From the NCBI GenBank assembly GCA_958298945.1, contig OY282609.1, positions 30,663,212 through 30,727,211 of the forward strand: a stretch of 64,000 nucleotides of DNA. Direction: 5' to 3'. Below are positions 57,111-64,000 of this stretch, one piece after another. The position numbers were made by a program, and so were the translations under genes. Below the pieces are notes generated by a model. It had not been told where the DNA came from. It was given only the letters and a program-made list of their open reading frames with translations, and ran no database searches. The first letter of the stretch is position 1. Every line of letters starts with the position of its first letter. Source of the stretch: Atherix ibis (taxonomy: Eukaryota; Arthropoda; Insecta; Diptera; Athericidae).

Positions 57111-60000
57111 TCAATTCTAAGTATTAGTCCGTTACTGTCTTGGCGTACCTGAGCTGACTTAGCGTTGTAAGCACTAAGTACAAATTAGCGGAGTACAAAC
57201 CGAAATACTCTAAAAACGAAAATTGGTACCACGGGAATCGGGTGAGGTATTCAAACCTACTATGCCTGACATTGGTGAGGCGCTTCAGGCTGAAATGTGG
57301 TAGCTGTGGTTGATATTCTCATCTTGGGTACGGGCTCTAGACTGCTGGTGGGACATACCGGTTTTTATCCCGGGCGCTGTCACTGCTAATGATAGCAGAT
57401 GTTTGGATAGGCCTCGCCAAAAATTAGCTTGCCGTAATCAGTTTGGAACTGGTTGCTTGCTGTTAACCGCTACTCAGGTTTGGGGTTGCGTTGATTGATA
57501 TATTGTATTTAATATATTTTCTCGGCTATTTGAATGATGTTATATTCTAAGCAATAAATCTTTGCAAATATATTGTTCTTAAAGCAATGAAGTGAAAATA
57601 AACGCCCATCGAAATCCTCTCTGTTTCATTAAGTGTTAAAAACGAAAGAGAGAGGATTAACGAATTAATCATCTGAGGCCATTGTCTCTTTAGTCTCCGA
57701 TTAGTGTTTCTAGGAAGCGTAACAGAAGAAAGTGTTTTTTCGAATAGATTATGATGAAAGGTTCAAATTAAAAGCACAGGATTGTGAATAAAGAGAACAA
57801 AAATATGGCGCATCACCGAAGTCGATTCCATAAGTCCAAATAGGTTTTATAATTGCTTACCACCAATCTAAGTAGTTTTAAATAACGTTTTAGATTTCAA
57901 GTTTTTTCTTTTTGTCTAGTTTCTGGGTTCCAAGTCAATCTCTTGTCTAGATAAAGTCCCAAGTAACGCATTTTAGTTCTCTTTAGAATCATGTGATAAT
58001 GGGGTATGTGGCTTAATGTAATGTGAGCACTTTTTTCTACATTTACTTTTACTTTCCATATCGAAAACTAGACTTAGAAATTCTCCATATAAGATTATAA
58101 AATATTAGAATCTATACTAGGACTTATGTGGGTCATACCTGGGGCATGTCAGGGGTATAAATATTACATAGAAAGGATCAAAAACTATATTTTGAAATGT
58201 CTAATTTACATTAGATAGTGTATTTTCGGTATTCGTTTTATGATATTTAATATTATTGAAAATTCTGTATTATCATGCAACAAATTGAATGTCATCAGGA
58301 AAATCAAAATGACTTTCTTCTTGATACTATTTAGTTCAGGTCTATGATCTATTGGCATAACGATAATACTCATATGTGTATGTATTTCTTACTTGTATAC
58401 GAATGTTTATTTCAAACTACCATCTTCCATTATAATTACGTCCTTCCTGAATTATAATTAAATTCATACGCTTATTATCCTAAGAAATATTGTCTTTTCT
58501 GATTGTGTTCAATTCAATGTTTCTGATTAATTATTATAAGCCATGATAGAAAACCTTAAATACACAATGACACCACAGAAACCCCTTGAATTAGCACGAT
58601 ACCTTTACATCGTTTGAGCTTTCTTTTCATTAACATAACTTTGGAAATGTATGCAATTCATTCTGTTATATAATAATATACTTAAGAATCTTTGTATAAA
58701 GCAATCTTGAACACACCTAAGAGATTGTGGGAGCAGATGAAGGTGAGAAATTTTGACTTAGCAGTGAGTCTTTTTTATATTCATATTTGATAAAATAGTG
58801 TATTATTCGCACTACTGCTAGGTTATCGAAAAAAATAGCATTTGGGATTTTTTTCTGTAGGCGAAAATCTTTTATTATGACTATCATCAAAACGAAAAAG
58901 GAATCTGAGAATCACAGCGTCTTAGAAGATTAAAGAATAAACATCTAATTATTGTTGAGTTTACATATTAATATGTGTGTTATTATTTTTAATACAAATA
59001 CAATTTTTCAGCTTCTTTTATTTTGGAATTCAATACCAGATGAGGTCAAAAAACTTCTAAGAACGAGTTAAGAGTCTCTTTTTAGGTATTGTTATACGAA
59101 CATTTTGTGGTTGAAAAACAGAAAAACAATGCCACCAAAGGTAGATTTTTTAATACATAAAATCTTCGTTTGGTTTTTCAAAGGCTTTTAGTTCTTTAAA
59201 TATTTCTAAAAGATATTTTATCATCTTTTTGTATAAAGTGAAAATCTTCTATTCTTATTAATTTTTCAATAGAAACCAATTTACTTATTGTAGATAAAAA
59301 CGTTTTTTACTCAATGGGAATTAGTGAAAAATTATGGGAATATTTCCAAAATATTTATGGAACCCAGAAGCTTTGCCAGCAACCCTATTGATAATGGAAC
59401 AGAAAATATTTCAAAATCGCCAATTAGAGAAGAATTAGGACCTACAATTATAATTATCCTGACGAACGTAAATTGTGCTATTGCAATTCACCAATGATTC
59501 CATTTTGAACTCAGATATTTCTTATAATAAAGACCGAAAATCGTGATTATCATAGTCTTCAGATCTAAATGAATTGCTTAAGACCTTAATGACTAAAACA
59601 ATGATTTCTGTTGATTTTTCTAATCAGTCCTTCGTCACCCATAAAGTTTCTGTTTATGACCAAAATGTTCTCGGCGATTTTGCAATTGAAAAAGTGAGAA
59701 TTATAGAACCTACTCGTCCACCTTCATTTTTCAATATCCAGACAGTTTAGAGTTTAAATAAAATCTTTACTGATAAGACTAAAATTTTGATGCACTCATG
59801 GGAGCTATTAGGCGATGTGGCTGATGGTTGCTATCAGAGTAACTGACGGCTGACTAACGAGTGGCTGACGGAGAGGGACTTCTGCCATTGTTGAGCTCCT
59901 AAACCCTGCAATTCCTTTTCTAAGACCTCTTTTAGATAACCTTAAATATATGAATATGCTCTATAAAAATAGGTCATTTCTGACTGTTCTGTCTAACTAA
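57111..60000. other. Spacer, no gene recognised
   Basis: 57120-57500 is less A+T-rich than the rest and could be part of an unrecognised element. The remainder is A+T-rich with no motif. Confidence 0.45.
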
Positions 60001-60275
60001 CTATCGACCTGTTTCGTTAAGGAATCTATACCGCCAACCTACACGAAACATAAATTCGCCAACAGGGCGTAATACAACAACCTCGGGCCCTTGCCTAAGA
60101 GACCTTCCACACATTACCAGAAGTATAAGCTGTTTGGTCATAGATGGCGTGAGTGAGCTTATTAAGCTACCATGGGCACGCCATGCTTTTTTTATGAGTT
60201 TGACATCTGTCAACATTAATCAGTGCACATTGTCAGCAATTTCGTACAACAACATACATTTTTCCTTTGGTAATC
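60001..60275. other. Less A+T-rich segment before the Mos1-like relic
   Basis: A 71-codon frame runs on the minus strand (60001-60216) without recognisable motifs. The last 60-70 bp are probably the leader of the mariner that starts at 60276. Confidence 0.4.
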
Positions 60276-60975
60276 ATGTCTAGTTTTGTGCCAGAAAAAG
60301 AGCATATGCGGAACGCTCTGCTTTTCTGCTTCAATTTGAAGGAATCGGCTGCCGAATCGTATTGAATGCTTATGGAGGCCTATGGTGACAGTACTTTTTC
60401 GGAAATAACGTGCTGAGATTGTGGGACAAGAAGCGTGAAACTCGGCCTAGGAAGGTTGAGGACCATCAGTTGCAGGCTCTTTTGGACAAAGACAATACCC
60501 AATCGCAAAAAATGCTCGCGGAGCAATTGGGTGTTACGCGAAACAACCCGTTAAAATTTTAAGAACTTTTTATGAAAGCAAATTGTTTTTCAACGACGAG
60601 CGTCATTTGCATAAAAATCTATGCAAAAATCCGTTGTATTTGCGAAAAGTTACTATCTGGTGTGCATTTTGATCTCGAAGTGTCATTGGTCCGTATTTCC
60701 TTGTAAACGGAAACACCGTTACAGTTGCAGGCTCTTTTGGACAAAGACGATACCCAATCGCAAAAAATGCTCGCGGAGCAATTGGGTGTTACTCAACCAG
60801 CCATTTCCATGCGTCTGCGTTCCATGGGGAAGATTGAAAAGATCGGAAAATGGGTGCCCCATGAATTGAACGATACGCAGATGGAGCGACGCCAAAACAC
60901 ATGCGAAATCTTGCTCGTCAGACAAAAAGAAAGTCGTTCCTACATCGGATTGTGACAGGCGATGAAAAGTGGATA
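60276..60975 (+). pseudogene. Mos1-like (mauritiana subfamily) mariner transposase, broken
   Basis: Start ATG at 60276 (MSSFVPEKEHMRNALLFCFN). Stops occur within the first 50 codons (TGA after AESY, then another near 60415). ELQALLDKDDTQSQKMLAEQ reads from 60723, with a second copy of the same stretch at 60467-60537. Then come MGKIEKIGKWVPHELND (about 60820-60870), RRQNTCEILL and, after a shift, KSFLHRIVTGDEKWIY with the first catalytic Asp (60958-60960). Here the sequence is cut by a nested mariner at a TA. The C-terminal two thirds were not found downstream, so this copy is 3'-truncated as well. Confidence 0.85.
60467..60792 (+). repeat. 71-bp duplication around a 184-bp filler
   Basis: 60467-60537 and 60722-60792 are the same part of the transposase gene (cagttgcaggctcttttgga onward), differing at one base. 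Between them, 60538-60721 is a piece of a DD41D-type transposase almost identical to 56918-57105, differing at only a few bases plus a short gap. The filler has no terminal repeats, so it is not a normal transposition product. Confidence 0.9.
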
Positions 60976-60976
60976 T

Positions 60977-61190
60977 ACGAGGTCTGTTCAAAAAGTATCA
61001 CAAATTTTGAATTTCCGCGGGTTACTTGTATTCGATTTACGATTTTTTGTGGCGTTATGTTGGTATTCATGTCTCTCACTTACGCCGACAAGTTCGGCTA
61101 TTTTGAATGTTCAGTTAATTTTTGACAGCTGCTTTGCTTGCACGTGTTTTTGCTTGTCTTCAATTTTGACTAAAAAACAGCGGTTTAAGC
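60977..61190 (+). mobile_element. 5' end of a 'GAGGTCTG' mariner, nested
   Basis: It starts cgaggtctgttcaaaaagta directly after the TA at 60975-60976, inside the Mos1-like gene. It matches the leader of the copy at 22812 through 'gcttgcacgtg' and 'cttcaatttt' to about 61170, and then stops. No transposase coding or 3' end follows. Confidence 0.85.
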
Positions 61191-62006
61191 TTATACGCCT
61201 GGTAAATTAGGAATTTTTCAGTTAGAACGACCCTTATAAGTTATTTTGGTCGTGGAATTTAATTTGATCTAAAGGACAAAACTATTCTCTAGAATTTTAC
61301 TGAAAATCAAAAAAAAACCTTGTAACTAAAAGTACTTTTTTGTTTATTTTTTTTTATACTTTTTTTTTTTAATAACTTTTACTCTGAAATTAGCACTAAA
61401 GTCAAAGAATTATTTTCATAAAAACACAGAAAATGCGAAATATTATTAAATCGAATGCCTTAAAATGATTATTGTGCGTGCTGGAAATCATTCGCAATAA
61501 ATCTCTAATATTTGTTTTGAACGCTAATTATTCCAGTTTGTTTATAAATTACATTGGATTGGAAGGTTGGTTGGTTTGTTTGTTTGTTGGTGAAATGATA
61601 GAAATTATGAGTACCCGAGAGACGTTATTTGAAGTCATTTTTTTTGTTTGTTTAGTAAAAACGTTGATGATTCGATTGGACGTGGATCTGTGTAATTTGT
61701 CTGTATTAATTGAATAATACTGCTCAGAAATCGTATTTGTTTTTTTTTCTTTCTAGTAAATAGAGCTAATTGCATTTACGTTTTATTATTTATCTATACA
61801 CGAGTAGATAATTTTGTTTGCGGTTATGATTACAGAGAGAAATTTAAAAATATTTTCTGGAGCAATAATTATCAAAAGAGTACTTTGGAGCCTAATGACA
61901 AATTGATGGACAGAAGAGCTTTTATCAATAAATTCAGATTAAAGGGAATCAATCATGTTTATACAACAAAATCATGTTTATACAACCGATATCTACCGTG
62001 AGTCTA
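61191..62006. other. A+T-rich spacer
   Basis: Nothing recognised. Confidence 0.5.
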
Positions 62007-62009
62007 TTA

Positions 62010-62990
62010 TGAGGGCAGTCTGATAAGTTCGTGATAAATGACATAACAAAAATTAATATATTTTTCAACATAGTCTGTTTAGCTTAATAAGCTGCGTCTA
62101 ATGATGTTCTAACTTTTTTATAGCATCCGTGTAGTGCGATTTGTCAAACTCCGATAAAATAGACCTTAGCTTTGGTTATAAATTAAGAATTGGACGTAAA
62201 TTTCTTTGATACAAACCATTTCTTTATATTTGGAAATAAAAAATAAATTGGAGGGAGCCAAATCTAAAGAATACGGTGGGTAGGGTAGCAATTTCTTATG
62301 TAATTCTACTAATTTTGCTGCTGCAATTGCTATGACGAAATATAACTTTTTTTTTGCCAAATGCTGTCGTTTGATCTTGATTTCATTATTCAACTGGTCT
62401 AATACTGCCCGATTACATTTTTTTAAATTTTATCAACCGTTTTCCATCGACGCAAAAATTCATTTGGATTAAACTTAAAAATGTCCAAACACTCCATTAA
62501 AGTCCTTATACAAACATGTTTTTGCTCAGGTGTTAGCAAACGCGGCAACAACCTAGCCGATAGCTTTCTCATATACAAAATTTTATTTAAGATGCTAACC
62601 ATATCAAATATCTCATATACTTTTACTCGACGGTCTTTCAAAACGATACAACGGGTTTGATTAATCATGTCTCCGATGGCGAACCAAATTAGACATTCCG
62701 GCCGCTCAGCGTTATTTCTGCTCGTATGCTCACAACGAAATTCAGTAAACCACTTCGTGATCATTCCATATAATGGAGTGGAGTTCGTCCTATTATACTT
62801 TTTAAGAATGCTTTTGGTATCAGATATTCTCTCAAAAAATAGTGTTTTATTTACACACGAAATTCCTTTTTTTCCATATTTTATAAAATTATGTTTGTCT
62901 CCTTTTTAAGAATGCCAGATGATAAAAATAATATCGTTTTGCTAATATCAACAACATTTCATGCACATATCACTTTATCAGACTGCCAAT
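62010..62990 (-). mobile_element. irritans-like mariner, third family, decayed
   Basis: The ends read ggcagtctgataagttcgtg on the left and, inverted, ggcagtctgataaagtgata on the right, close to TA. Length about 0.98 kb, so part is deleted. It encodes a transposase relic on the minus strand. Confidence 0.85.
62070..62877 (-). pseudogene. mariner transposase pseudogene (irritans-like)
   Basis: The ATG at 62877 starts MEKKEFRV, a typical irritans N-terminus, followed by a stop. Recognisable pieces are ITKWFTEFRCEHTS (about 62720-62764), KDRRVKVYEI (about 62610-62640), SARLLPRLLTPEQKHVC (about 62515-62560), NPNEFLRRWKTVD (near 62430-62470; first Asp), and PPYSLDLAPSN (62266-62298), where the third Asp is Asn. 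The HQDNA block with the second Asp is degraded to KKKLYFVIA. A C-terminal KKLEHH-type end reaches about 62090. It is inactive. Confidence 0.82.
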
Positions 62991-64000
62991 AATATAAATA
63001 ACCTTGATAGTCGGGTCTGGTTTAAAGGATACTAAACCGAATACTAACAATAAGGCAGGCGACGTTCTTATACATCACAATAGTAAGTGTTTCGGGATGA
63101 TGATCTCCAGATTTATGAGGATACCTTCTTAAAAATGGATCCATAATAAACGATCCATTTTTATAGCTTTCATTGCAGATTTCTGCTGACCAAAATGAAA
63201 ATTTTTAAATTTATTATGGTAATTTGTGAGAGAGCAGCTTATTCTTCTTTTTTGTGTTTTATTAACTTCTTATCAATTTTGATAGTATTAATATTTGAAA
63301 AGCGGTGAAAATCGACAATGAATTACACTTTAACAGCGCTCTAAATTTTCATTGCGAAAATGTTCACAGTCTTTTTCTAATCTCATCAAATTACTTTATT
63401 CGATCAATACTCCAGCAACAACGAATGCGATTGTTTATAGTTAAACAAAGAAAATTTATAAAAAACCCGATAGTGAAATAGCGATTGATAGTGAGAGAGA
63501 GATAGGTAGACGACAGAGGGAGAATTTAAGCTCTGGTAATTTATTGAATAATCGTTGTTTAATGGTGAAGAAATTCGCTTCTAGTATATCGCTAAAAATT
63601 TCCCAAAAATGGTCTAGTATTTAAGGGAGGATAAACGCATGACATTCGACACTAATGACCATTTAATACCATCGACATAATAAATTAGATTAGCATCGAT
63701 TTGTAGTCATGTGGAAGGCCTACGTGAGGTGGAAATGTGGAATTAAGTAGTTCGGTGTGTGGATTATGCTAAAACTAACATTACAGGTAATTCTTAAAGC
63801 AATAAAAATGACTCTTCCCACTAGTTAAATTTTATTATTATTTTTTATTACATTTGATATTTTCTCACCTGCCTATTCTTTTTTTTTGAATAATTTTCAC
63901 ACGTGTTTTTATTTTGTAATTTTTGGAATACGCAAAGGAAAATATTATAGAAAAATTTTAAACACGAAAAGTTAAAACGGAATGGGGATGCCTTCAGATT
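62991..64000. other. Spacer to the window end
   Basis: No coding or repeat signal was recognised. Confidence 0.45.

Noticed and set aside
1..64000. CRISPR array, bacterial operon, phage or defence island
   Set aside because: The repeats are degenerate tandem satellites without unique spacers. All identifiable coding belongs to eukaryotic transposable elements.

Overview
This window looks like transposon-rich DNA from an insect. It is strongly A+T-rich (estimated by eye, not counted). Everything that can be recognised as coding belongs to mobile elements of types common in insect genomes: mariner elements of several subfamilies, a Tc1-like element, DD41D-type Tc1/mariner relatives, and non-LTR retrotransposons of the jockey, R1, RTE and I-like clades. 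One tRNA-derived SINE is also present. No host protein-coding gene, rRNA gene, functional tRNA gene, CRISPR array or bacterial-style operon was recognised. The species cannot be fixed from the sequence; the insect assignment is an inference from the repeat content.

Layout. 1-280 is a degenerate minisatellite. 674-1765 is a decayed irritans-like mariner. 4980-5830 holds the RNase H and C-terminal part of a LINE on the minus strand. 6422-8207 is a Tc1-like transposon with 311-bp inverted repeats and a transposase gene that seems to carry a 64-bp intron. 9950-10830 is jockey copy A, and 12245-12880 a DD41D relic. 14431-15248, 22812-23737 and 24918-26166 are three differently damaged copies of one mariner family, with a 5' fragment of a fourth at 60977-61190. 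16727-19015 is jockey copy B. 19080-21140 is a second minisatellite split by an apparently intact irritans-like mariner (19512-20776). 26740-27220 is RTE debris, and 27269-28564 a further mariner. 30589-31778 is a second mariner with an intact reading frame, from another subfamily.

The right half starts with a DD41D relic (33290-33740) and a small perfect-looking foldback (34906-35009). 37113-38888 is a 5'-truncated I-like LINE that still has a 481-codon open frame and sits in a tRNA-derived SINE with a 14-bp target duplication. RTE debris follows (39130-40330), then jockey copy C (42440-44750), an R1-clade 3' half joined to an RTE fragment on the minus strand (45574-47600), a DD41D relic (49840-50345) and scrambled jockey pieces (50400-51030). 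52380-53700 is an A+T-rich periodic tract. RTE plus mariner debris lies at 55490-56300 and a DD41D fragment at 56918-57110. 60276-60975 is a Mos1-like mariner broken by a 184-bp filler with a 71-bp flank duplication and by a nested mariner. 62010-62990 is a third irritans-like relic.

How the parts relate. The elements are parasites rather than a pathway. Only two transposase frames (19683-20732 and 30611-31606) keep all three catalytic aspartates without a stop, so these are the candidate sources of cut-and-paste activity. The LINE copies are 5'-truncated or full of stops. The I-like insertion is the youngest-looking retrotransposition because its frame and target duplication survive. The points most worth following are the apparent intron and reiterated binding-site-like motifs in the Tc1-like element, the filler-DNA duplication at 60467-60792, the mariner with two 5' ends at 14431-15248, and the LINE-in-SINE insertion.
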